A stretch of DNA of 16,948 nt from Chlamydiae bacterium RIFCSPHIGHO2_12_FULL_49_9 (GCA_001794935.1 MGLY01000076.1:7854-24801); one strand, 5' to 3'; shown: positions 7,042 through 14,359, numbered from the stretch's first letter. Numbers and translations: made by a program. The notes: a model not told the origin generated them from the letters alone.

Positions 7042-8079
7042 CTAGATCTCTTGAGGATCCGACACTTCCCTACTGATCGTGACTTTTTGCAGCGCCTCAC
7101 GCAGCTCTTTTTCAGCATGAATTGTTTCCTCGCTTCTGCGTTGCTCTTCAAATTTTGCATATTCGGACAAAGCAAGCTCTTTGGCTATTTCAGCAGAAAT
7201 TGTCCCTGCGTGGGTAAGAATCTGTTCATCGTTGAGTTCAAGAAAAGCATCGAGTTTAGTCTTCCAATCTGCCATGCACATGACTTTCCGGTGACGCGCT
7301 TGCCTTTCAGCGAAGTCTAAGTATTGGTCCACAAGCGATTCCAGATCTTTGATCTCTTCGTGATTCAGATAATTTTTAGATATCTCCACATCGCGCTTGA
7401 TCAGAGTTTTTCCACGACCAGCGCCATCCCAAGCTGTCAGCCCCATGTTCGGTTTGGAGGCATTAGCCCTCTTGTGAATGATTTCAGCCGCCGTAGAGCC
7501 CGTGACGGCATAAAGAAGCTTATTCTGTACGGTCTTAAAGAATTCCTGGGTCATAGGATGCTCAGGGGCATAGTCAGCGCTGAGAGTGTAGAGGTCTTTG
7601 ATCTTCTGATAGAACCGTTTTTCGGATGACCTGATGGCACGGATGCGATCCAAAAGTTCATCGAAGTAATCGACTCCCCCGGGTTTGCTCAAACGTTCGT
7701 CATCTAAGGTAAAACCCTTAACAATATACTCGTTAAGTCGCTGCGTCGCCCACTGACGGAATTGAGTGCCTCGATGAGAACTTACCCGGTAACCGATCGC
7801 TATAATGGCTTCTAAGCGATAGAGTTGCGCTCTATATTTCTTACCGTCAGAAGCAGTTATTAAGGATTCCTTACTAACTGACTCTGAGGAAAGCTCTCCT
7901 TCAGAGAAAATGTTCTTCAAGTGGATATTGATATTCTGCGGCGTGGTCTGAAAAAGCTCTGCCATGAGTTTTTGACTAAGCCACACGGTCTCATTTTCAA
8001 GGCAAACTTCGATACGCTGGCGACCATCTTCAGTTTGATAGAGTAGGATTTGACTTTTATTTACTTGAGGTTCTGACAT
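7042..8079 (-). CDS. rhuM: RhuM-family protein
   Basis: The ATG at 8079 is chosen over the in-frame ATG at 8139 because a strong GGGAGG stands five bases before it and the product (345 residues, MSEPQVNK start) has the usual family length. The sequence matches the RhuM/virulence-factor family: a DGRQRIEVCLENETVWLSQ start, a winged-helix-like part (LMAELFQTTPQNINIHLKNIF), YRLEAIIAIGYRVSSHRGTQFRQWAT, FYQKIKDLYTLSADY, KLLYAVTGSTAAEII, and a coiled C-terminus. The family was named after a Salmonella SPI-3 gene. It occurs widely on mobile elements and next to restriction-modification or toxin-antitoxin genes. Its biochemical role is unsettled, though the N-terminal part resembles DNA-binding anti-repressor/BRO-type domains. 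Here it is the only clear cargo of the tRNA-Asn mini-island. Confidence 0.85.
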   Translation of the reverse strand: MSEPQVNKSQILLYQTEDGRQRIEVCLENETVWLSQKLMAELFQTTPQNINIHLKNIFSEGELSSESVSKESLITASDGKKYRAQLYRLEAIIAIGYRVSSHRGTQFRQWATQRLNEYIVKGFTLDDERLSKPGGVDYFDELLDRIRAIRSSEKRFYQKIKDLYTLSADYAPEHPMTQEFFKTVQNKLLYAVTGSTAAEIIHKRANASKPNMGLTAWDGAGRGKTLIKRDVEISKNYLNHEEIKDLESLVDQYLDFAERQARHRKVMCMADWKTKLDAFLELNDEQILTHAGTISAEIAKELALSEYAKFEEQRRSEETIHAEKELREALQKVTISREVSDPQEI

Positions 8080-8288
8080 ACTGCCTCCCTCGTGTTTTCC
8101 TTTTGAAACTGTGACTGCGGAACAGTAAGCAATTTGCAAGCACTTAATAGAAGAGGAGTGTGATGATGCGCACTCTCAGCATCCCGAAGAATCACCCGAC
8201 GGCCAATGCACTGTTGCAAGTCCCCATCGAATGATTTCTCTGTTTCAATTTCAATCTCGTCAATGCCCATAGAACCATCAGGCCTCAT
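8061..8288 (-). CDS. Doubtful small ORF overlapping the rhuM start
   Basis: From the ATG at 8288 there is a 75-codon frame (MRPDGSMGIDEIEIETEK start) that ends 19 bases inside rhuM. That kind of overlap would permit translational coupling. No Shine-Dalgarno sequence is seen and no family is recognised. The frame stays open further upstream only because it runs through the tRNA gene, which cannot be coding. It may be a small partner of RhuM, a fragment of a lost island gene, or chance. This is essentially all that fills 8080-8371. Confidence 0.2.
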   Translation of the reverse strand: MRPDGSMGIDEIEIETEKSFDGDLQQCIGRRVILRDAESAHHHTPLLLSACKLLTVPQSQFQKENTREAVCQNLK

Positions 8289-8377
8289 AGCCGCTGCTAA
8301 AATATTTTTCGATCCACCATCCAATTTCAGAATCCAACCCACTACTGACAAAGAGCATGTTACGAAAGAAACAGAAA

Positions 8378-8449
8378 CTCCGGGTGTATGATTCGAACAT
8401 ACGACCAATGGATTAACAGTCCACTGCTCTACCACTGAGCTAACCCGGA
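8378..8449 (-). tRNA. tRNA-Asn(GTT)
   Basis: The minus strand folds as a complete 72-base cloverleaf. The acceptor TCCGGGT pairs with ACCCGGA and the discriminator is G. The D arm is AGCTCAGTGGTAGAGC, and the anticodon loop CTGTTAA has anticodon GTT. The T arm is CGTATGTTCGAATCATACA-like, with the TTCGAAT loop. CCA is not encoded (TTTC follows). Its 3' half serves as the attachment site of the neighbouring island and is duplicated at 6851-6898. Confidence 0.95.
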
Positions 8450-8492
8450 ATGGAAAAGAAGCTTCCATCTTAAATTTGAATCCATTTAAACG

Positions 8493-8511
8493 CAAGGTCA
8501 TTTTGACCTTG
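8493..8511. promoter_or_regulatory. 8-bp dyad between tRNA-Asn and recD2
   Basis: CAAGGTCA (8493-8500) and TGACCTTG (8504-8511) are perfect inverted copies separated by TTT. They sit in the 112-base divergent gap between the tRNA gene and recD2. It could be an operator or a short RNA hairpin in the recD2 leader. Function is unknown. Confidence 0.25.
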
Positions 8512-8561
8512 AGCGTCAAGGCGATACCTGATAACGTTACAACTTACTTTTCAAAGTTTTT

Positions 8562-10748
8562 ATGGATGAACTCACTGGCTACATCGAAGCGATCGTCTAC
8601 ACTCAGCCGGAAAACGGATTTACGGTAGCCAGACTCAAAGAATCCAAAAAAAAAGACTATACGGTCATCGTCGGGTACCTGCCTACTTTGCAGCCCGGTG
8701 AGACGGTCTTCTGCAAAGGGTCTTGGAAAAACCACCCCACCCACGGCAAGCAGTTCGAGGTCTCCGACTACACGGTCGAATCCCCCTCCGATGTGATTGG
8801 TATCCAAAAATATTTAGAATCGGGCCTCGTCAAAGGAATCGGCCCTGTCTACGCCAAAAAAATCGTCGATCGGTTCGGGGTCGATACGCTGAATGTGATC
8901 GACAATACCCCCCACCGCCTCCTGGAGATCGAGGGACTCGGGAGGAAGAAGGTCGAAAAGCTCAAAGAGTGCTGGCAGCAGCAGCGGGCAATTAGAGAGG
9001 TCATGGTCTTTTTGAGAGCGCACGGAGTGAGTCCCGGCTATGCGCAAAAGATCTATAAAGCCTATGGCGATGCGAGCATCGAAAAAGTGAAGGAAAATCC
9101 CTATCAATTGGCCAGAGATATCTTTGGCGTCGGCTTCAAGATGGCGGATGCGGTGGCGTTGAAGATCGGTTTCGCTCTTCACTCTCCTGAAAGGATTACT
9201 GCGGGGATCGAGTTCGTTTTGTGGGAGCTGACAAACGATGGTCATACTTGTTATCCCTTCAAAGACTTTGTGCCTCTTGCAAAAGGAATCTTGGAGGTAG
9301 AAGAGACGCTCATCGAAACCCAAACGTTCAAAATGGTTGAAAAGCAGCTCCTCATCCACAAAGAGGGTTTCATCTGGCTCAAGCCCTATTTTGCCTTCGA
9401 ACAGGGCATATCGCGCGATTTGATGCGCCTGATCAAAAGCCCTCAGGCAATCCGCCCTATCGATACGGAAAAGGCAGCTTCTTGGGTGCAAGGCCAGCTC
9501 TCGATCCAATTTGCCGAACAGCAAAAAGAGGCGGTCATCAAAGCGCTCACCGACAAAGTGCACATCATCACGGGCGGCCCCGGCACGGGGAAAAGCACCA
9601 TCACGAACGCCATCTTGACCATTACCTCAAAGCTCACCGATAAAATCTTCCTCGCAGCCCCCACTGGAAGAGCTGCGAAAAGACTCACTCAAATCACCCG
9701 CAAAAAAGCCTTCACGATCCACGCCCTGCTCGAGATGGATTTTGCATCCGGCGGCTTTAAAAAAGGGAGAGACAACCAGCTCGACTGCGATCTTCTCGTC
9801 ATCGACGAGGCGAGCATGATCGACACTCCCCTGCTCTTTCACCTTTTGCGAGCGATCCCCTCCCGCGCGAGGCTGCTCTTCGTGGGCGACATCGATCAGC
9901 TCCCCAGCGTCGGCGCAGGAACCGTTCTCCGCGATCTCATCACCTCCGATGCCATCGGAGTCACCCGCCTCACTGAAATCTTCCGCCAGGCCAAAGGCTC
10001 AAAAATCATCACCAACGCCCACCGGATCAACCACGGCGAGTTCCCCGAAGTAGAGACGCACGAAAGAAGCGATTTTCACTTCATCGAAGCAGAAACTCCC
10101 GAGGCGATCCAACAAGTTATCTTGCAGCTCGTCTCCAAAGACATCCCCCGCCTCTGGCACTTTGACCCATTTGACTCGATCCAAGTCCTCTCCCCCATGA
10201 AGCGGGGCGTCATCGGCGCCGAAATGCTCAACGATGCTCTTCAAACCCTTCTCAACCCGAGCGATAAACCCCTCTTCCGCTCCGGAGGGCGCTTTCATGT
10301 GAACGACAAAGTGATGCAGATCCGCAATAACTACGACAAAAAGGTCTATAACGGCGATATCGGCCGCATCATCGACATCGACTCTGCCGAACAGACGATG
10401 AACATCGCCTTTGACGACAAACTAGTATCTTATGAATTTGCCGAACTGGACGAGATCGTTCTCGCCTACGCCACCTCCGTGCACAAATACCAAGGCAGCG
10501 AATGCCCCTGCATCGTCATGCCGATCCACACCTCCCACTTCAAACTCCTCCACCGCAACCTGCTTTACACTGCAGTCACGCGCGGAAAAAGACAGGTCTA
10601 TCTCGTAGGCACGAAAAAAGCGATTGGCATTGCCGTTGGCAATGACCAAGTGCAGAAGAGATATACGGGATTAGAGGGTGCGATTAAGGAAATGGCAAAG
10701 ACATTTAAGCTCGAAGAGCCAACGCATCACCAGATGGAGTTGATTTAG
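8562..10748 (+). CDS. recD2: RecD2-type ATP-dependent DNA helicase
   Basis: The 728-residue length is typical of stand-alone RecD2 (RecD-like, YrrC group) helicases, which unlike RecBCD RecD have an extended N-terminus and work without RecBC. The N-terminal ~70 residues are OB-like, followed by helix-hairpin-helix segments (KGIGPVYAKKIV about 91-102, IEGLGRKKVEKL about 123-134, FGVGFKMAD about 188-196). Superfamily 1B motifs follow: Walker A GGPGTGKST 338-346, Walker B LLVIDEAS 411-418, GDIDQLPSVGAG 442-453, IFRQ about 473-476, SVHKYQGSE 639-647, YTAVTRGK 669-676. All key residues are present. The expected role is 5'-3' DNA unwinding in repair. The Shine-Dalgarno sequence is weak. It converges on the small hydrophobic-protein gene with a 10-base gap. 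Chlamydia recD_1 follows metG, consistent with this neighbourhood. Confidence 0.95.
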   Translation: MDELTGYIEAIVYTQPENGFTVARLKESKKKDYTVIVGYLPTLQPGETVFCKGSWKNHPTHGKQFEVSDYTVESPSDVIGIQKYLESGLVKGIGPVYAKKIVDRFGVDTLNVIDNTPHRLLEIEGLGRKKVEKLKECWQQQRAIREVMVFLRAHGVSPGYAQKIYKAYGDASIEKVKENPYQLARDIFGVGFKMADAVALKIGFALHSPERITAGIEFVLWELTNDGHTCYPFKDFVPLAKGILEVEETLIETQTFKMVEKQLLIHKEGFIWLKPYFAFEQGISRDLMRLIKSPQAIRPIDTEKAASWVQGQLSIQFAEQQKEAVIKALTDKVHIITGGPGTGKSTITNAILTITSKLTDKIFLAAPTGRAAKRLTQITRKKAFTIHALLEMDFASGGFKKGRDNQLDCDLLVIDEASMIDTPLLFHLLRAIPSRARLLFVGDIDQLPSVGAGTVLRDLITSDAIGVTRLTEIFRQAKGSKIITNAHRINHGEFPEVETHERSDFHFIEAETPEAIQQVILQLVSKDIPRLWHFDPFDSIQVLSPMKRGVIGAEMLNDALQTLLNPSDKPLFRSGGRFHVNDKVMQIRNNYDKKVYNGDIGRIIDIDSAEQTMNIAFDDKLVSYEFAELDEIVLAYATSVHKYQGSECPCIVMPIHTSHFKLLHRNLLYTAVTRGKRQVYLVGTKKAIGIAVGNDQVQKRYTGLEGAIKEMAKTFKLEEPTHHQMELI

Positions 10749-10758
10749 AGGGTGTTTC

Positions 10759-11130
10759 TTAGTTCCATGATCTATAGTATTCCGTGAATACCGCTACATA
10801 ATTTGCATCCGGATTTGTCTCATGCAGCTCAAGGCAAACCGGGAGTTTCATTACGACTCCCAGGTTGACAAGAATTTTGCCTACCACCGGCTCTAGTAGA
10901 GTCCCTAAAACCAGACCCGAAATAGACACAAAAGGAGACGCGATAAACACAGAAGAAAAGATCAACCCGGCATAGTAGATAAGACCTACTGCTATTGCCC
11001 CAACTTTTGCTGCCGTTGAGGCGTGCGTGTTCTTCTCCCTAAGCTCTATTGAAGCGATGGTTAGCGCGGTGACAGCCACTTCCGCTTTTACCACCACCCA
11101 GATAGCGTTAGAAAATGCATATAAGGCCAT
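10759..11130 (-). CDS. Small hydrophobic protein with bilobed membrane segment (Inc-like?)
   Basis: This 123-residue protein has AGGA six bases before its ATG. Residues about 43-90 form two adjacent hydrophobic stretches (GAIAVGLIYYAGLIFSSVFIAS and FVSISGLVLGTLLEPVVG-like) separated by a short turn, flanked by a mildly hydrophobic N-terminus and a polar C-terminus (LHETNPDANYVAVFTEYYRSWN). No family is recognised. In a chlamydial setting, a bilobed hydrophobic domain of this size is the hallmark used to predict inclusion-membrane (Inc) proteins exported by type III secretion. That reading is inference from hydrophobic pattern alone; an ordinary inner-membrane protein is equally possible. It is the last gene of the minus-strand run, separated from the hydrolase by a structured 156-base gap. 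Confidence 0.65.
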   Translation of the reverse strand: MALYAFSNAIWVVVKAEVAVTALTIASIELREKNTHASTAAKVGAIAVGLIYYAGLIFSSVFIASPFVSISGLVLGTLLEPVVGKILVNLGVVMKLPVCLELHETNPDANYVAVFTEYYRSWN

Positions 11131-11171
11131 AAAAATTCCTATCGTAAAATTCTAAAACGATATTAATGAAT

Positions 11172-11212
11172 TTAATCAAATTAATAAAAAATTATTTTAT
11201 TAATTTGATTAA
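11172..11212. repeat. AT-rich perfect 18-bp inverted repeat
   Basis: TTAATCAAATTAATAAAA (11172-11189) is exactly complementary to 11195-11212, with a 5-base loop, and the pairing continues imperfectly outward. It lies just upstream of the small hydrophobic-protein gene (minus strand), so it could be an operator or part of its leader. It could also act as the 3' end of the hydrolase transcript. Confidence 0.5.
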
Positions 11213-11226
11213 AATTCAACAGGATT

Positions 11227-11248
11227 CCAAAGGACGCAAGTCCTTTGG
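11227..11248 (-). terminator. GC-capped hairpin downstream of the hydrolase gene
   Basis: CCAAAGGAC (11227-11235) and GTCCTTTGG (11240-11248) form a perfect 9-bp stem closed by a 4-base loop (GCAA on +, TTGC on -). On the transcribed minus strand it lies 38 bases after the hydrolase stop. No T-run directly follows, so termination is plausible but not certain. Confidence 0.35.
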
Positions 11249-11286
11249 CCGGCGGAGCCTTTCTAGGGGGGTGGAGGACAGCCCCT

Positions 11287-11985
11287 CTATACCGCCGTCG
11301 CCTCAGCAAAAAATTGGGAAATCAAAGAACAGACCTTTTTGCTGCACACGATAGTTTTGTGCCCTCTTTTTACTACCACCCTCTCATGGGGGGTCGAAAG
11401 ATCGGTCTCCTCGAGAGAAATAGTTCCATCATTTTCACCGGAAAGAACTGGGTTGAATCCCAAATTGCCGGCGATCACAAGGATCCTCAACGAGGCAGGA
11501 TAATCGCCCAAATCCCGAAAATCCTCTTTTGTCATCAGCTCATTTCCCGAAAATCCTTTCGCAATCCATCGAACCAAAGAAAAGCGGTGCAGCCATCTGG
11601 CCCAGGCAGAACCTTTAAAAGGAGGAGCGATCAACACCGCGCTTCCCCTCTTTGCCTCCTCGGGGCACATCGGGTCGTTTAAAGCGGCCAGCAAAACGAG
11701 GTTCCCCATGGAGTGCGCTGCGAAGTGAATGGGGCGGCCGGGCTTTTCTTTTGCCAAACAAATCAGCTGCCCGACCAGCTCTTTCCCATGTTCTCGAATC
11801 GAGCTGTCTCTGCTCGGATAGGCCCAGTTGATGACATCCCAACCCTCTTTTTTAAGGTTTCTTTCCAAAAACCGCATATTCCAAGAGCTGCCCATGAAAC
11901 CGTGCACGCAAACCACAAACTCCCCCTTCTCGGTCGAGAACAAAGAGGCTGCCGAAAAGACAAAGAAAAAAAGCGCTTTTTTCAA
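11287..11985 (-). CDS. Exported alpha/beta hydrolase (lipase/esterase-like)
   Basis: This 232-residue protein starts at TTG (11985), supported by TTAGGAG eight bases upstream, which overlaps the metG stop. The only nearby ATG reads Met-Gln-Phe-stop. A short signal peptide is present (MKKALFFFVFSAASLFS). The alpha/beta-hydrolase triad is visible: oxyanion-type HGF at 28-30, nucleophile elbow AHSMG with Ser92, Asp186 in ENDG, and His209 in RGHK. The elbow has Ala where the common pentapeptide has Gly, a known tolerated variant. The family includes lipases, acyltransferases and peptide hydrolases, and the substrate cannot be read from the sequence. It is spaced 11 bases after metG and probably co-transcribed with it. 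Confidence 0.8.
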   Translation of the reverse strand: MKKALFFFVFSAASLFSTEKGEFVVCVHGFMGSSWNMRFLERNLKKEGWDVINWAYPSRDSSIREHGKELVGQLICLAKEKPGRPIHFAAHSMGNLVLLAALNDPMCPEEAKRGSAVLIAPPFKGSAWARWLHRFSLVRWIAKGFSGNELMTKEDFRDLGDYPASLRILVIAGNLGFNPVLSGENDGTISLEETDLSTPHERVVVKRGHKTIVCSKKVCSLISQFFAEATAV

Positions 11986-11996
11986 AACTGCATCTC

Positions 11997-14030
11997 CTAA
12001 GAAATCATGCTTCCGGGGGGGAGCCTTTGGATCTCGGGGAGCTCGAGATGCTGGTCTAGGGAGGCTGTGAGGGCCATCCCCTGGCTCTCGATGCCCATGA
12101 TGGTAGCGGGTTTGAGGTTCGCTACGACGATGAGCTTTTTGTGGATGAGCTGTTCGGGCTCGTAGGAGAGGGCGATGCCGGAGACGATGGTGCGCTTTTC
12201 AAAACCGAGATCGACGAGGAGTTTGAGAAGCTTTTTGGATTTGGGCACTTTTGTAGCCTCGAGGACCTGGCCGATGCGAAGATCGAGCTTTTCAAAGTCG
12301 GCGTAGTCGATGAGGGTTTTTAGAGGGGCGTGGGTTGTGGGGGTTGTCATCGGGGCCTCTTTGGGTTTGGGGAGGGATTTGCCGAGGTGGGCGATCTGTT
12401 CTTCGATTTCGGCATCTTCAATTTTGCGGAAAAGGACGTGAGGCTCAGGCAGTTTTTGATTTGGGGGTACGGGATCTTGATGGATCTTGTCCCAGTTTCC
12501 CTTGGCAAGAGTGGAGGTGTTCCCTAGCATATTCCAGATCTTTTGGGCAGATGTGGGGATGATTGGGGAAGCGAGGAGCGCGAGGTTTTTAATGCACTCG
12601 ATGCAGCAGTTGATCGCAGTTTCGAGGGCCTCTTTTTGAGACGGGTCTTTTGCAAGAACCCAAGGCTTTTTCGCATCGAAGTAGGCGTTGCCGAGTTGAG
12701 AGAGATCCATCAGCGTTTGAGAGGCCTTGCGGAGGTGGAAGTTCGCAAAACTTTGCGCTGATACATCGACAAGCGTCTTCATTTGCTCGAGAAACTCTTT
12801 ATCCTGCTCTTTTAGATGGCCTAAAGAGGGAACTTTTGAGTGGCAATGGAGCTTGGCGAAAGTGAGGACGCGGTGGACAAAATTGCCGAACTTGCCGAGA
12901 AGCTCTGCGTTGCAGCGCATCTGAAAATCTTTCCAGCGAAACTCTGAGTCCGCCGTCTCGGGAGCATTTGCTGCGAGTGCGTAGCGGGCCTGATCGGGAG
13001 TATATTTTTGGAAAAACTCTTTGAGATCGATGTACCAGCCGTCCGATTTGGAAAATTGGCGCCCTTCGAGAAGGAAAAATTCGTTTGCGGGAAGCTCGTC
13101 GGGCAGTTTGTAGGGAAGATCTTGTCCCATGAGCATTGCGGGGAAAAAGACCGCGTGGAACGGGATATTGTCTTTGCCGATGAACTGAACGAGTTTGGTT
13201 TTCGGATCGAGCCAATACTCCTCCCAGCGCTTTGGATCCCACTCTTTGGTGGCGGAAATATAACCGATCGGCGCATCGAACCAGACGTAGAAGACCTTGT
13301 TAGGGTGGTTGGGGACAGGGACTCCCCAATCGGAGTCGCGAGTAATTGCGCGAGGCTTTAGATCGTCGATGTAGCGCTTGGCAAAATGGAGGACGTTTTC
13401 CTTCCACTTTTTGTCTTTGATCCAAGAGGCGAGTTGGTCTTTGAATTTGTCGAAGCGGAGGTAGAGATGATTGCTCGGCTTTAAAGTGAGAGGTGAATGG
13501 GTGAGTTTAGAGCGAGGATTTTTGAGATCGGTCGCCTCATAAGAGGCCGCGCATCTTTGACACTCATCGCCGCGGGCCTCTTCGTAGCCGCATTTGGGGC
13601 ATGTTCCAACGACGTAGCGGTCTGCGAGGAAACGCTTTTCCTGCTCGGAATAGAGATGGTTTTCCGTTTTCTCTTCGATGAGACCCTTTTTATCGAGGGC
13701 GCGGTAAAAATCTTGGGTAACGGGGACGTGGCCCGGCCAGGTGGTGCGGCTGTAGTGGTCGAAGGAAAACTCGAGCTGATTAAAAAAATCTCGATTGATC
13801 TTGTGGAAGAGATCGACATGCTCCTTGGGGGATCTTTTCGCAAGATCTGCGCTTAGGGTGATTGCGACACCGTGCTCGTCCGAGCCGCAGATGTAGAGAA
13901 CGTCATTTCCTTTAAGGCGCTCGAAACGGGCATAGCAGTCTCCGGGCAAATAGGCGCCTGCGATGTGGCCAAAATGGAGCGGCCCGTTTGCGTAGGGAAG
14001 CGCCGAGGTGATTAAAATCTTTTGCTTCAA
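11997..14030 (-). CDS. metG: Methionine--tRNA ligase with C-terminal tRNA-binding domain
   Basis: This 677-residue protein charges tRNA-Met with methionine. The class I catalytic core shows ALPYANGPLHFGH (HIGH-type box, HFGH at 19-22), CGSDEHG about 48-54, a double zinc knuckle with Cys144/147/157/160, WFDAPIGYISA at 250-260, and the second signature as QFSKS at 325-329, where the first Lys of KMSKS is Gln. An anticodon-binding helical domain follows. From about residue 575 there is an EMAPII/Trbp111-type tRNA-binding domain (DLRIGQVLEATKVPKSKKLL, IVSGIA). The start is TTG at 14030, with AGG about 7 bases upstream overlapping the stop of the preceding small ORF (8-base gap). Size and layout equal those of dimeric bacterial MetRS. 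Identification is firm. Confidence 0.97.
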   Translation of the reverse strand: MKQKILITSALPYANGPLHFGHIAGAYLPGDCYARFERLKGNDVLYICGSDEHGVAITLSADLAKRSPKEHVDLFHKINRDFFNQLEFSFDHYSRTTWPGHVPVTQDFYRALDKKGLIEEKTENHLYSEQEKRFLADRYVVGTCPKCGYEEARGDECQRCAASYEATDLKNPRSKLTHSPLTLKPSNHLYLRFDKFKDQLASWIKDKKWKENVLHFAKRYIDDLKPRAITRDSDWGVPVPNHPNKVFYVWFDAPIGYISATKEWDPKRWEEYWLDPKTKLVQFIGKDNIPFHAVFFPAMLMGQDLPYKLPDELPANEFFLLEGRQFSKSDGWYIDLKEFFQKYTPDQARYALAANAPETADSEFRWKDFQMRCNAELLGKFGNFVHRVLTFAKLHCHSKVPSLGHLKEQDKEFLEQMKTLVDVSAQSFANFHLRKASQTLMDLSQLGNAYFDAKKPWVLAKDPSQKEALETAINCCIECIKNLALLASPIIPTSAQKIWNMLGNTSTLAKGNWDKIHQDPVPPNQKLPEPHVLFRKIEDAEIEEQIAHLGKSLPKPKEAPMTTPTTHAPLKTLIDYADFEKLDLRIGQVLEATKVPKSKKLLKLLVDLGFEKRTIVSGIALSYEPEQLIHKKLIVVANLKPATIMGIESQGMALTASLDQHLELPEIQRLPPGSMIS

Positions 14031-14038
14031 GGAGCTAC

Positions 14039-14257
14039 CTATCGCGTCTCGTCTGCGCGCTTCTCAATAGAATCTAGAATCTCGGTCAAACTGCCCTGAG
14101 CGCCGCCTAAGATGAGGTTGCGGGCAATATTGATCGAGAAGTTGCATAGGTCAAAATTGTTTTTGAATTTTTTCCTAATCTGCTCTGTTGTCAAACGATC
14201 ATGTGGCATAGAAAGTCTACTCTGGTAACGATTGGGAAGTATCGGACATCCAGACAT
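14039..14257 (-). CDS. Small omega-like protein between gmk and metG (candidate RNA polymerase omega subunit)
   Basis: The longest form is 72 residues from ATG 14257. An internal ATG at 14209 (56 residues, MPHDRLTTEQIRKKF start) fits better to a typical omega N-terminus. Neither start has a good Shine-Dalgarno sequence. From the internal Met, the pattern R-x-T...K-x-x-N-x-FDL...AR...GG (RLTTEQ, KNNFDL, IARNLILGG) parallels the start of E. coli omega (RVTVQD, GNRFDL, ARQMQVGG). The characteristic FDL core and ARxxxxxGG spacing agree with no gap. The usual acidic C-terminal extension is much reduced. Position directly after gmk is the classical rpoZ location (gmk-rpoZ in E. coli, yicC/yloC-remA-gmk-rpoZ in Bacillus). 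It occupies the position of the hypothetical CT031 of Chlamydia. It ends 8 bases before the metG start and overlaps its ribosome site. Confidence 0.6.
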   Translation of the reverse strand: MSGCPILPNRYQSRLSMPHDRLTTEQIRKKFKNNFDLCNFSINIARNLILGGAQGSLTEILDSIEKRADETR

Positions 14258-14275
14258 TTAATTCAAGCGGTTCCT

Positions 14276-14359
14276 GAACCCACCCCAATAAAAAGTTTCT
14301 GTCGACAATCGGCCAAAATAATCCCAAAAATCGACGAAAAATTTTATTGGGGTGGGTTC
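14276..14359. repeat. Long-hairpin repeat, short copy (gmk 3' side)
   Basis: This 84-bp element has perfect 18-bp terminal inverted repeats (GAACCCACCCCAATAAAA at 14276-14293 and its complement at 14342-14359). Bases 14307-14347 are identical, in inverted orientation, to 14952-14992 of the long copy. Compared with the long copy it lacks the hairpin tip and most of one arm. Its right end encodes the last gmk residues (NPPQ) and the TAA stop. Confidence 0.8.

Larger units (their letters stand above)
6851..8419. mobile_element. Miniature tRNA-Asn-associated island carrying a RhuM-family gene
   Basis: Two 48-bp perfect direct repeats (6851-6898 and 8372-8419) bound the segment, and one is part of the intact tRNA-Asn. 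The element lies on the 3' side of the tRNA, the usual geometry of tyrosine-recombinase integration at tRNA genes. Recombination between the repeats would excise a circle of 1,521 bp and leave one intact tRNA. The cargo is one RhuM-family gene plus a doubtful short ORF. No integrase or excisionase is visible, so it is a non-autonomous element or a deletion remnant of a larger island. Confidence 0.75.

Noticed and set aside
8061..8519. 152-codon minus-strand frame covering 8061-8519
   Set aside because: Its N-terminal half runs through the tRNA-Asn gene, so the long form is an artefact. Only the part after 8288 is kept, at low confidence.
8814..9563. 249-codon antisense frame within recD2
   Set aside because: It lies fully inside a clear helicase gene with all motifs, and its translation has no recognisable features.
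13497..13856. Several 90-150 codon frames opposite or in other frames of metG
   Set aside because: metG is unmistakable over the whole span, and these frames have low-complexity translations and no ribosome sites.
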